A DNA stretch of 45,470 nucleotides, from assembly GCA_023389315.1 (NCBI GenBank), contig JAEWEQ010000001.1, forward strand, positions 1 to 45,470, written 5' to 3'. The DNA is from Actinomycetes bacterium. GTDB lineage: Bacteria > Actinomycetota > Actinomycetes > Actinomycetales > Actinomycetaceae. The notes beneath the pieces were generated by a model that did not search any database, was not told the origin of the DNA, and saw nothing but the letters and a program-made list of their open reading frames with translations. Below are positions 31,797 to 39,944 of the stretch, piece after piece (position 1 is the stretch's first letter; each line of letters opens with the position of its first letter). The translations under genes and the position numbers were made by a program.

Positions 31797-33254
31797 ATGC
31801 AAAGTCTCACCGACATCGCGCTGGCCGCCGCCGGATCAGACCTCACCGAAGCCGACTTAGATTGGCTCCACCTGGTGTTAGCGGACTGGCAAGTAATGTC
31901 CGACCTGGCGGCCGCCGACCTGATCATGTGGATCCCCACCGACGATGGGCAATTCCTGTCCGTGGCGCACGCCCGCCCCGCTTCCGCTGCCACCGTGCAC
32001 CTCGATGACGTGGTGGGAATGAACATCCAACCCACCCGCGCCGCCCTGCTGCACGAAGCCATGCGCACCCAACAGGTCACCCGGCCAGCGGCTGCCCGCT
32101 GGGTGGGGTCGTACTCGATGACGGAAGTGGCGATCCCAGTGGTACGCGACCACAGTGCCATTGCGGTGATCACCTGCGAATCGAACCTATCTTCCCCCTC
32201 CTTCCTGTCCGGGGCGGAAAACTGGACTTCGGACGCCGCGGACGTCCTCGCCCATATGATGAGCCGCGGCGAATACCCCTACGACGCCACCCCCACGTCG
32301 GTATCCCACGGGCAGCCGCGCGTGATGGACGGCGCCCTGTTGCTGGACACCAACGGGGTGGTGCGCGAAGCCACCCCCAACGCGGTGTCGTGCCTGCGGC
32401 GCCTGGGGATCAAACACAACCCGGTGGGACAGTCCCTGGTGGAGGACGTAACCGGCATCGTGAAACCCGACCAGCAGATTGACGAAACGCTTGCGGTAGT
32501 GGTGATGGGCAAAGCCTCCTGGCGAGCGGAAATCGAATCGGCGCGCGCCACCGTCACCATCCGCGCGGTGCCGCTAACGGACCGGGGCCAGCGCCTGGGA
32601 GCGGTACTGCTCACCCGCGACGTGTCCGAAACCCGGCGGCGCGAGTTGGAACTAATGACGAAGGACGCCACCATCCGGGAGATCCACCACCGGGTGAAGA
32701 ACAACCTGCAGACCGTGTCCGCACTGCTGCGCCTGCAGGCCCGCCGGTCCGACTCGAAGAAAGTACGCGCCGCCCTGTCGGAAGCCGAGCGGCGAGTATC
32801 CACCATCGCCACCGTACACGCCGCCTTGTCACAGAACGTGGATGCGCGGGTGGATTTTGACGAGGTCGCTAAACAGGTGTTGCGCCTAGCGGCAGTGGTG
32901 GCGAAAACCGACCACCAAGTGCATGTGGAAATCAACGGTCAGTTCGGGTCCGTTGGGGCGGATGACGCGCAAGCCCTGGCCACGGTCCTAAACGAGTTAG
33001 TGACTAACAGCGTGGAACACGGATTCACCAACCACGGTGGCACCGTAGTGGTGGATGTGCGCCGGGATGGGAACGACCTGGAAGTGACCGTCACCGACGA
33101 TGGGGAAGGTATCGAACCGGGGCGGGCGCGCACCGGGTTAGGCACGCAGATTGTGTCCACCGTAGTGGTGGGGGAGTTGCGTGGCTCCATCACCTGGGAG
33201 GCGCGCAGTGACGTGCCCGGCACGCGGGTGCACATCACCGCGGAGTTGGATTAG
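31797..33254 (+). CDS. pdtaS: PdtaS-like sensor histidine kinase
   Basis: A 485-residue cytoplasmic sensor kinase. Residues 1-150 form the GAF-like domain, residues ~170-280 a PAS domain, and the kinase core contains IREIHHRVKNNLQTVSALLR with the phosphoacceptor His of the HisKA_2 group, then N-box VLNELVTNSVEHGF, G1 DDGEGIEPG and G2 TGLGTQIVSTVV. In mycobacteria PdtaS phosphorylates the RNA-binding antiterminator PdtaR; pdtaR is not in this window. TAGCAT at 31785-31790 lies six bases before the ATG at 31797, so the mRNA may be leaderless. No transmembrane segment is seen. Confidence 0.88.
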   Translation: MQSLTDIALAAAGSDLTEADLDWLHLVLADWQVMSDLAAADLIMWIPTDDGQFLSVAHARPASAATVHLDDVVGMNIQPTRAALLHEAMRTQQVTRPAAARWVGSYSMTEVAIPVVRDHSAIAVITCESNLSSPSFLSGAENWTSDAADVLAHMMSRGEYPYDATPTSVSHGQPRVMDGALLLDTNGVVREATPNAVSCLRRLGIKHNPVGQSLVEDVTGIVKPDQQIDETLAVVVMGKASWRAEIESARATVTIRAVPLTDRGQRLGAVLLTRDVSETRRRELELMTKDATIREIHHRVKNNLQTVSALLRLQARRSDSKKVRAALSEAERRVSTIATVHAALSQNVDARVDFDEVAKQVLRLAAVVAKTDHQVHVEINGQFGSVGADDAQALATVLNELVTNSVEHGFTNHGGTVVVDVRRDGNDLEVTVTDDGEGIEPGRARTGLGTQIVSTVVVGELRGSITWEARSDVPGTRVHITAELD

Positions 33255-33351
33255 CGAGGGCGGTGGGGCAGTTGGCGGCCGGTGTGCGGTAGGCGGGCGG
33301 CGTACTAGCCAAGTCGCGGTCCGCGCGGCTGGGGCCAGCCTGTTTCGCCGG

Positions 33352-33374
33352 GCCTGGGGCGCGCGGCCCCAGGC
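33352..33374. terminator. Terminator between pdtaS and ligA
   Basis: GCCTGGGGC (33352-33360) pairs perfectly with GCCCCAGGC (33366-33374) over a 5-base loop. It lies between the convergent ends of the kinase and ligase genes and can serve both. Confidence 0.65.
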
Positions 33375-33381
33375 AAACCAG

Positions 33382-35781
33382 CTACTGTCCGGCGCTAGCC
33401 AGACCCGCTTCCAACCCGCCCTCGAGAAGCGCTGCAAACGATTCCGCCGGCAGCACCGGCACACCCAACGCCTCTGCCTTGGTGGCTTTCGACCCGGCAC
33501 CCGGGCCCGCCACCACCACCGACGTTTTCTTCGAAACCGACCCGGCGGCCTTCGCTCCGCGCGCCACGATCGCGGCTTTCGCTCCCTCACGGTCATAGCC
33601 GGGCATGGTGCCGGAAACCACCACCGTTAATCCCGCTAAGGTTTGCTCCATCTCCGGGGCGGCTTCGTCTTCCATGCGCACCCCGTCGGCAGCCCACTGG
33701 GTGAGGATCTGCTGGTGCCAATCCACCGTGAACCACTCATGTAAGGAACGCGCGATTACGTCTCCCACGCCCTCGACCTGCGCTAAATCTTCAATCTTCG
33801 CGGCGGCGATCTGCTCCATCGACGGCCATGTCGCCGCCACTGCTTGCGCCGCGGTGGGTCCGACGTGGCGGATCGACAGGGCCACCAGCACACGCCACAA
33901 GGGGCGCGACTTCGCGGCTTCTAACTGGTCGAGCAACAGTTGCAATGACTTCGACGGGGTCGGTTCCTTACCGGGCTTCCACCCGCCAGCACCATCAGCT
34001 TGACCCTTGGTCCAAAACGCCGGCACCTGGGTCCAGGCTTTTTCCACCCCCAGCTTGGTTTGCAAACGTTTCGTCGCCGGAGCCAGGCGCCACCGGTAAA
34101 CGTCACGCACCTGCTCGGCGCGCAACGCGAAAATCATCGCTTCCGAATCCAGACACGGCTTTTGCGCAGCCGGCAGCAGCGACTCAGCCTGCGCCATAGC
34201 ATCTTCCGCGGCCTGCGGGTCAGTGGCGGCGCGGGCACACACGTCCTCGTCCAGGCGCACCACCGAGTTATCTGCCAACACCACCGGCTCACCCGCCACC
34301 AGGGCCGCTAACACCTCATCGCGGTCCGAATCCGGCTGCGTCAAAGCTAGTGCTGTTTCAATCCCCAGGCCCTCCACGTCCAGGGCTCCGCGCGAGCCGA
34401 TATGGGCAATGCGTTCGGTGATTTGTGCCGGACAGTGCGCCTGGTTGGGACAGCGCAGATCCACGTCCCCAGCTTTTGCCGGAGCCAGTTTCTCCCCGCA
34501 AGAAGGGCAGTGGGTGGGCATCTGGAAAGGGCGTTCCTTCCCGGTGCGGGCACTCTCCACCGGCGCCACCACCTCCGGGATCACGTCCCCCGCTTTGCGC
34601 AGCACCACCAGGTCACCGATCAACACGCCCTTGCGTTCCACCTCTTGGGCGTTGTGCAAAGTGGCACGCGAAACGTGGGAACCTGCGACCAGCACCTTCT
34701 TCATCACCGCGTACGGGGTGACCCGCCCGGTGCGACCCACCTGGGTGCGGATATCAAGCAGCCGGGTGTGGACCTCTTCGGGTGGGTACTTGTAGGCAGC
34801 GGCCCAGCGAGGGGCCCGCGAAGTGGCCCCCAGCGCTTGCTGGAAGTGGCGGGCGTCAACTTTGAACACCATGCCGTCGATTTCATGGGCGAGGTCGTGG
34901 CGGTGGTCGCCAAAATGAGCGATTACTTGGTCGATTTCCTCGTGCGAGTGCACCAAACGCGTATAATCAGATACCGGCAACCCCCAGGTTTGGAGCTTTT
35001 CATACCAGCCATATTGCGAATCGATCGCATCTACCCCGTCGAAGTGTCCCACCCCGTGCACTACCAGTGCTAGGGGACGTTGCGCGGTGATGGCGGGGTT
35101 CTTTTGCCGCAGCGACCCGGCGGCAGCGTTGCGGGGATTGACGAACTGTTTCAACCCGGCCTGGTGGCGGGCCTGATTGAACTCGGTGAAGTCAGCTACT
35201 GGGAAATAAACCTCCCCGCGCACCTCCACCCGGTGGGCAATATCGTCTCCCTCTAAACGGTGGGGCAGGTTCGCAATAGTTGCCACGTTGGCAGTCACGT
35301 CCTCGCCCACGCGCCCATCCCCGCGGGTAGCGGCCTGAGTGAAAACCCCGTCCACGTAGAGGACGGAAACTGCCAACCCGTCGACTTTCACTTCCGCCGT
35401 GAGCGGCAGATCATCTACCCCCAGGTCGGTGCGACAGCGGTCAAACCACTGGTGGACTTCCTCCACGGAGAATAAGTCATCTAGCGACAGCATGGGCACC
35501 GCGTGGGGGACGGGAGCGAAAGCGGTGGAAGCCTGGCCGCCGACATTAGCGGTGGGGGAGTCTTGACTGGCCAGCTGGGGGAATTCCTGTTCCAGGGCCT
35601 GCAAGCGGCGGAAGAGTTCATCGTAGGCGGCGTCAGACAGGGTGGGGGCGTCCTGGTCGTAGTATTCCCGGCGCGCTTGCTCCACCTGGTCGGCCAACTG
35701 CTGCCATTGCTCGCGGGCAGTATCGAGCTCGGCGGGGACTTGCTGGTCAAGCTGGTCAGTGTCTGAAGTAGGCGAAGTCAT
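33382..35781 (-). CDS. ligA: NAD-dependent DNA ligase with an inserted segment
   Basis: A 799-residue ligase sealing nicks in replication and repair. Order of parts: N-terminal domain Ia (YDQDAPTLSDAAYDELFRRL), adenylation domain with Lys132 in AEVKVDGLAV, OB domain, zinc finger CPSCGEKL...CPNQAHCPAQ, helix-hairpin-helix region and a BRCT domain (LTVVVSGTMPGYDREGAKAA). Most LigA proteins have ~670-700 residues; here ~110 extra residues lie between the zinc-finger region (ALDVEGLGIETAL) and KSRPLWRVLVALSIRHVG, containing PDSDRDEVLAALVAGEPVVL and KPGKEPTPSKSL. I choose ATG 35781, which lies 6 bases after a CACAAT and fits a leaderless start; GTG 35835 would add 18 residues. Confidence 0.95.
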   Translation of the reverse strand: MTSPTSDTDQLDQQVPAELDTAREQWQQLADQVEQARREYYDQDAPTLSDAAYDELFRRLQALEQEFPQLASQDSPTANVGGQASTAFAPVPHAVPMLSLDDLFSVEEVHQWFDRCRTDLGVDDLPLTAEVKVDGLAVSVLYVDGVFTQAATRGDGRVGEDVTANVATIANLPHRLEGDDIAHRVEVRGEVYFPVADFTEFNQARHQAGLKQFVNPRNAAAGSLRQKNPAITAQRPLALVVHGVGHFDGVDAIDSQYGWYEKLQTWGLPVSDYTRLVHSHEEIDQVIAHFGDHRHDLAHEIDGMVFKVDARHFQQALGATSRAPRWAAAYKYPPEEVHTRLLDIRTQVGRTGRVTPYAVMKKVLVAGSHVSRATLHNAQEVERKGVLIGDLVVLRKAGDVIPEVVAPVESARTGKERPFQMPTHCPSCGEKLAPAKAGDVDLRCPNQAHCPAQITERIAHIGSRGALDVEGLGIETALALTQPDSDRDEVLAALVAGEPVVLADNSVVRLDEDVCARAATDPQAAEDAMAQAESLLPAAQKPCLDSEAMIFALRAEQVRDVYRWRLAPATKRLQTKLGVEKAWTQVPAFWTKGQADGAGGWKPGKEPTPSKSLQLLLDQLEAAKSRPLWRVLVALSIRHVGPTAAQAVAATWPSMEQIAAAKIEDLAQVEGVGDVIARSLHEWFTVDWHQQILTQWAADGVRMEDEAAPEMEQTLAGLTVVVSGTMPGYDREGAKAAIVARGAKAAGSVSKKTSVVVAGPGAGSKATKAEALGVPVLPAESFAALLEGGLEAGLASAGQ

Positions 35782-35906
35782 GGCACTATTGTGACTGTTG
35801 CGCCGGGTTTTCTCCACGAGACGCCAGTTATGCACACCCCGAATCTTTCCACAGTCAGCCGGGGGCGTGGGAGCACGAGGACGGGTGGTGTCCGCACAGT
35901 AGAGGC

Positions 35907-38900
35907 ATGGAAGAGTTCACCAACAGTGTTTTGCACCTAGCCTGCGTGGCCGGCCCTGACACCGGGAAACTGCAGCCCTTGACAGCGCAGTGGCGCGGGG
36001 CGGGTCGGGGAGTAGGACGCGGGGGCGCTAAGGGGTCTATGGGGGCCGTTCACGCAGACTCGATGCGGGATATCCACTCGGACTCGGCGCCTACTGGCCA
36101 CGCGGAGTCTATGCGTGCCGGGCACCCGGATTCAGCCCGCGCAACCGCCCTCGCTCCTGCGCACGCGGCGAGCCAATCACGCTCCAGTGAACTGCGAGAC
36201 CGCCTCACCTCCCGCCAACACTTCCAAGCCCGCGTGGTCCGCCGCCACGGACAAGCCGTTGCCCAGCTGCAAGACTGCGGCTCCGCCAACGGCACCTTCC
36301 GGCTCCGCCCCTTGAAACTAGTGCCCGGAGCACGCCCGAGCTGGTGGTTCGCTGCGCGCAGCGCACACCCGCTCCTGCACCTGCGTCCAGGTCAGCACTT
36401 CCTGGCCGGGTCCAACGTGTGGCAGGTGCGCACACTACCCAGCTCGGTGTCCCTACCCGCGTTGGCCAGCCAGCTCTCCCTCCCCGCGAAGACGCGCGCT
36501 TGGCGGTGGTGGTTCTTCCTGTTCCCGCTAATCTCTCTAACCTGGCTCGCCTCCCGCTGGCTCCCGCTCACTACCGTTGTAACCGGGTTGATCGCGGCGC
36601 TGCTCGCCACCTGGTACCTGCGCAGTTGGTACCGCCACCGCACTCGCGGGCATCCCGACCCGGCCAGCTTCGCCCTCGCCGCTCACTTGCCACCGCCCAG
36701 CAACCCCACTGCACGCCGGAGCGCGAGCAGTGCGTGGGAGTTGAACCTCACTCCCGCGCCCAATATTGCGATTTACGGGCGGCGCCCCCGACTTGTGCGC
36801 GCTCGCCGTGGGCGTGCCCGGGTAGAATCGGTACGCCCCGGCTCCACCGTCGGCCTGCGCAACCCGGACCCGGCGTGGGCAGAGTGGATTTGCCTGCAGA
36901 TCATGGTGCAAACCCATAACCAGGGCAGCGGGGCGCGCCTACAAATTTGCCACGAGGGCGGCCGGCCAACCTGGCGAATCCGCACCGCAGACGAGCCGCT
37001 GGTGGCCTTGCGCCATCTCGCACCTGCCCTGGCGAACGCTGCGCCAGTCGATCACATGTTGGCGTTGGAAGGGCAGGCGCCGACAGTGGACTTGGCCGCC
37101 AGCGCGTGGCTAGACATGGGTAGCGGCGAGCAGGTGAACGACCTTCCCAGCGCCGTCACCCTAGACCAACTCGACGCGCTTTCGAGCGCCGAAGAGGACT
37201 CGCAAAACCGCCTGGACGCTGCCATACGGGAACCTGAAAACGCGCGCGGGTTGAGCGCTTGCATTGGGATTGGAACCGACGGGCCGGTGACGATCGATTT
37301 GGTGAAAGACGGCCCCCACGCCCTCGTCGCCGGCACCACCGGGTCGGGGAAGTCGGAAGCCCTGCGCACCTGGCTGCTGCAACTGGTGCGCCGCTACCCG
37401 CCCAGCGCGCTGCGCCTGATTTTGATCGATTACAAGGGCGGAGCCACGCTGGCACAGTTCGCGTCCTTGCCGCACAGTGAGGGCCTGTTCACGGATTTGG
37501 ACGTGGCCGCCACCGGGCGGGTGCTGCACGCCTTGGGCAGGGAACTGCGCCGGCGGGAAGGAGCGTGCGTGACGCGCGGGGTGCGAGACATCAGCCAGTG
37601 GGAGCAGCTGGACCCGGCGGGAGCGCCCCCGCGACTGTTGTGCGTGATTGACGAGTTCCGCGCTTTGACACAAACCCACCCGCAGTTGATGGACCAGTGC
37701 GTTGATTTAGCAGCCCGAGGACGGTCGCTGGGGATGCATTTGATTGCCGCGACGCAAAGTCCCGCAGGGGTGGTTTCTCCGCAGATGCGGGTGAATCTGA
37801 CCTTGCGGGTGTGCTTGCGTACCGCTCAGGGAGCGGACTCCTTTGACGTGCTCGGCGTGGACAGTGCGGCGCATCTGCCGCGCGTGCCGGGCCGGGCGTT
37901 AGTTGACGCGGGGATGAGTGCGGAGCCGGTGCAGTGGGCACTGGCGCCTTCGCAAATGCCGGCCGAGGACGGTGAAACCGGTTATGCCTGGCCCCTTCCG
38001 CCTGCGGATCGTGGGGTGGCGCGCGGGGTGCGAGACATCAACCAGTGGGAGGCGAACCGGATTTGGCGCCCTCCCCTGGACGCTGCCACTGCGGCGCAGT
38101 GGCTGGCCCAGCGTCATGCCGATGGGGATAATGGGGGCCGGCAGGCGCTGGAAGCTTGGCCTGGGAGTGCGCGGGCGGCAGCGCCGGAGACTACCGGCTT
38201 GCGGCAGCGGGCGAAAAACCTTGGCGAGGGGTGGGGGCCTTCGTCAACGCGTGAAGGCCTGCGCCGCCCGCTGCAAGAGTTTGCAGTCTTTGCAGTGGGG
38301 GAGTGTCACCGCAGCGGAGAGCTCCACCCATTGGATCTGCGTGCCCCGGTGCTGGTGGCGGGTGCGCCGGCGGAGCGCGCACAGTTACTGGATGAAGTGG
38401 GCTCTGCCCTGGGGTTTCACCTGCGAGTACGCAGCGATGACATCGCAGCGTACAGACCCGGGCCCGCGCCACGCAGACGTGACCCCACGCCACACACGCC
38501 CAACCCCGCGCCACGCATGCCCTACCCCACGCCACACATGCCCAACCCCGCTGGAATCACCGTGAGCAATAGCGCCAACAGGACTGACAATCCGCCGGCT
38601 GGCGCGATCAGCGTCTGCGCCGAAGACCTGGTGGGCACAGTACTGGCATTGCGGGCCGCAGCGCGGGAGGGAGTCGCCATTGTGATAGACGATTTACCCC
38701 AGTGGTGGAGACGCTGCGATGACCAGTGGGGCGTAGGAAGCGGACGCAAACTATGGGAGCAGATTACTCGCGCACATCCCGTGGTGATTGCTGGATCAGC
38801 GCTGGAAGAGGCCGCCAGGATGCGCCAATTTGGGAGGGTCGTAATCAGTGCGCACCCGCGTGAGGTGCGCCAGTGCGGGTGGGATAGACCGGTGGCCGAA

Positions 38901-39428
38901 GCCCTAGAAGACGCCATCGCGTTTGCCAATGGGCAGACCCCTTGGGTGGCGGTGAAGTGGGATGAGCGCGTCAACCTGCGAGTGATAGTTCCAAGTCCTG
39001 AAGAAGGAATTGTTAGCTCAAATATCGCCCTAAATTCGCGGGCGCAAACTGCCCTGCGACGCGCCCCGGCGCGCCACGCCCTCGCCGATATTCTGCCCGC
39101 GCTAGCGGCCGAGCAGGAGCACCTGTCGGGCGGTGCGCTCTATTACTTCCCTGGCGCCCACGCGGAAGACATTGACCTTGACCAGCTCCAAGCAGTTTGT
39201 GCTAGACATGGTTTTAGCTTGCAGGTTGTAGCGCAGACGCAGCTGTTGGCTAATGCGCGAAAGTACCGCCAACTGCGGCACTCCCATGTGCTGGTGTTGG
39301 CATCGCCCTCGCCCCTCACATGTCGAGAATTAGATCTGCCTTTAGAACTAAGCAATGAGTGCCCTCTGTCACAGCTGTGGCTAGTTTGTCGCGACGAATC
39401 CTACCGTTTGTCGCATTTGCTCCGCTGA
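35907..39428 (+). CDS. Orphan FHA/FtsK-SpoIIIE-type ATPase (EccC/EssC-like)
   Basis: A 1173-residue membrane-anchored ATPase. Residues ~100-132 carry the core of an FHA phosphopeptide-binding domain (SRQHF and LQDCGSANGTF). Two adjacent helices (WWFFLFPLISLTWLASRWLP and VVTGLIAALLATWYL, ~200-245) anchor it. The FtsK/SpoIIIE domain has Walker A GTTGSGKSE (476-484) and Walker B LLCVIDEF (~577-584), then DLAARGRSLGMHLIAATQSP. A second ATPase-like module is degenerate: LVAGAPAERAQLL replaces the P-loop while IVIDDLPQWW keeps a Walker B look. A Pro-rich heptad linker (~853-881) and an N-terminal His/Asp/Ser repeat (HADSMRD...HAESMRA) flank these. Architecture resembles type VII secretion EccC/EssC, but no WXG100, EccB, EccD or mycosin gene is near. 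Confidence 0.8.
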   Translation: MEEFTNSVLHLACVAGPDTGKLQPLTAQWRGAGRGVGRGGAKGSMGAVHADSMRDIHSDSAPTGHAESMRAGHPDSARATALAPAHAASQSRSSELRDRLTSRQHFQARVVRRHGQAVAQLQDCGSANGTFRLRPLKLVPGARPSWWFAARSAHPLLHLRPGQHFLAGSNVWQVRTLPSSVSLPALASQLSLPAKTRAWRWWFFLFPLISLTWLASRWLPLTTVVTGLIAALLATWYLRSWYRHRTRGHPDPASFALAAHLPPPSNPTARRSASSAWELNLTPAPNIAIYGRRPRLVRARRGRARVESVRPGSTVGLRNPDPAWAEWICLQIMVQTHNQGSGARLQICHEGGRPTWRIRTADEPLVALRHLAPALANAAPVDHMLALEGQAPTVDLAASAWLDMGSGEQVNDLPSAVTLDQLDALSSAEEDSQNRLDAAIREPENARGLSACIGIGTDGPVTIDLVKDGPHALVAGTTGSGKSEALRTWLLQLVRRYPPSALRLILIDYKGGATLAQFASLPHSEGLFTDLDVAATGRVLHALGRELRRREGACVTRGVRDISQWEQLDPAGAPPRLLCVIDEFRALTQTHPQLMDQCVDLAARGRSLGMHLIAATQSPAGVVSPQMRVNLTLRVCLRTAQGADSFDVLGVDSAAHLPRVPGRALVDAGMSAEPVQWALAPSQMPAEDGETGYAWPLPPADRGVARGVRDINQWEANRIWRPPLDAATAAQWLAQRHADGDNGGRQALEAWPGSARAAAPETTGLRQRAKNLGEGWGPSSTREGLRRPLQEFAVFAVGECHRSGELHPLDLRAPVLVAGAPAERAQLLDEVGSALGFHLRVRSDDIAAYRPGPAPRRRDPTPHTPNPAPRMPYPTPHMPNPAGITVSNSANRTDNPPAGAISVCAEDLVGTVLALRAAAREGVAIVIDDLPQWWRRCDDQWGVGSGRKLWEQITRAHPVVIAGSALEEAARMRQFGRVVISAHPREVRQCGWDRPVAEALEDAIAFANGQTPWVAVKWDERVNLRVIVPSPEEGIVSSNIALNSRAQTALRRAPARHALADILPALAAEQEHLSGGALYYFPGAHAEDIDLDQLQAVCARHGFSLQVVAQTQLLANARKYRQLRHSHVLVLASPSPLTCRELDLPLELSNECPLSQLWLVCRDESYRLSHLLR
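37574..38051 (+). repeat. 31-base direct repeat inside the FtsK-like gene
   Basis: The 31 bases at 37574-37604 recur at 38021-38051 with one difference (G to A). Both copies encode RGVRD(I)(S/N)QWE in the same frame, 447 bases apart, one in the ATPase core after RRREGACV and one in the linker after it. Near identity at DNA level, including silent positions, implies recent duplication or gene conversion rather than old domain duplication. Confidence 0.75.
38463..38548 (+). repeat. 21-base tandem repeat encoding a Pro-rich heptad linker
   Basis: Three units of exactly 21 bases (38483-38503, 38504-38524, 38525-38545) with a degenerate unit before them encode the heptads PAPRRRD, PTPHTPN, PAPRMPY, PTPHMPN. 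Being in-frame and of 21 bases, the array can change in length without breaking the gene; it forms a flexible linker before the degenerate ATPase module. Confidence 0.8.
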
Positions 39429-39576
39429 CGTGACCATTTGCACACCCGGGCACGGTGTGAAACAGCCCTAAAACCCTTGTGGAAGCTTGAAAGGTGGTGA
39501 AAACTAATAGGCATATTTGGACATTTCTTACATGACGACGTTATTCGCGTGTGAGCGGAAAGCGAGGATCATCCCG

Positions 39577-39822
39577 ATGGATTGGCGTAGCCGTGCAGCC
39601 TGCTTGAACGTAGACCCGGAACTATTCTTCCCGATTGGTAATACCGGACCGGCCATCGCACAAGCTGCTGAAGCGAAATTGGTATGCGCTACCTGTGAAG
39701 TGCAAAAAACCTGCCTACAGTGGGCGCTGGATAACAACCAGGACTCCGGAGTGTGGGGAGGAATGAGCGAGGACGAACGCCGCGCTCTTAAACGACGCTC
39801 CGCTCGTGCTCGGCGCGCCTAA
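39577..39822 (+). CDS. whiB1: WhiB-family iron-sulfur transcription factor, WhiB1 type
   Basis: An 81-residue [4Fe-4S] regulator. The four ligands are Cys9 (AACLNVD), Cys33 and Cys36 (LVCATCEV) and Cys42 (KTCLQW). The sequence MDWRSRAACLNVDPELFFPI and the end GVWGGMSEDERRALKRR match WhiB1 closely; WhiB1 of mycobacteria is a nitric-oxide-sensitive, sigma-factor-binding essential regulator. ATG 39577 gives the WhiB1-type MDWR start; longer in-frame starts (39517, 39532) lack a site, while GAGGAT lies upstream of this one. The 148-base upstream gap has no other gene. Confidence 0.95.
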   Translation: MDWRSRAACLNVDPELFFPIGNTGPAIAQAAEAKLVCATCEVQKTCLQWALDNNQDSGVWGGMSEDERRALKRRSARARRA

Positions 39823-39864
39823 ACTTCCAACGCCGCTAAGGTAACGATCCGGCGGCAAAAACGT

Positions 39865-39889
39865 AGGCCGGTGGTAGCCCCACCGGCCT
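39865..39889. terminator. Terminator between whiB1 and the cardiolipin synthase gene
   Basis: AGGCCGGTGG (39865-39874) pairs perfectly with CCACCGGCCT (39880-39889) around a five-base loop and is followed rightward by TTTA. It lies between convergent genes and can end both transcripts. Confidence 0.75.
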
Positions 39890-39944
39890 TTAGCTGCGTC
39901 CCGCACAGCGCAAGGGATCAGCCCGCACGATACACTCAAGTGTC

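Noticed and set aside
35782..35835. Longer LigA start at GTG 35835
   Set aside because: The extra 18 residues (HNWRLVEKTRRNS...) are unlike LigA N-termini and have no good ribosome site; kept as an alternative in the ligA entry.
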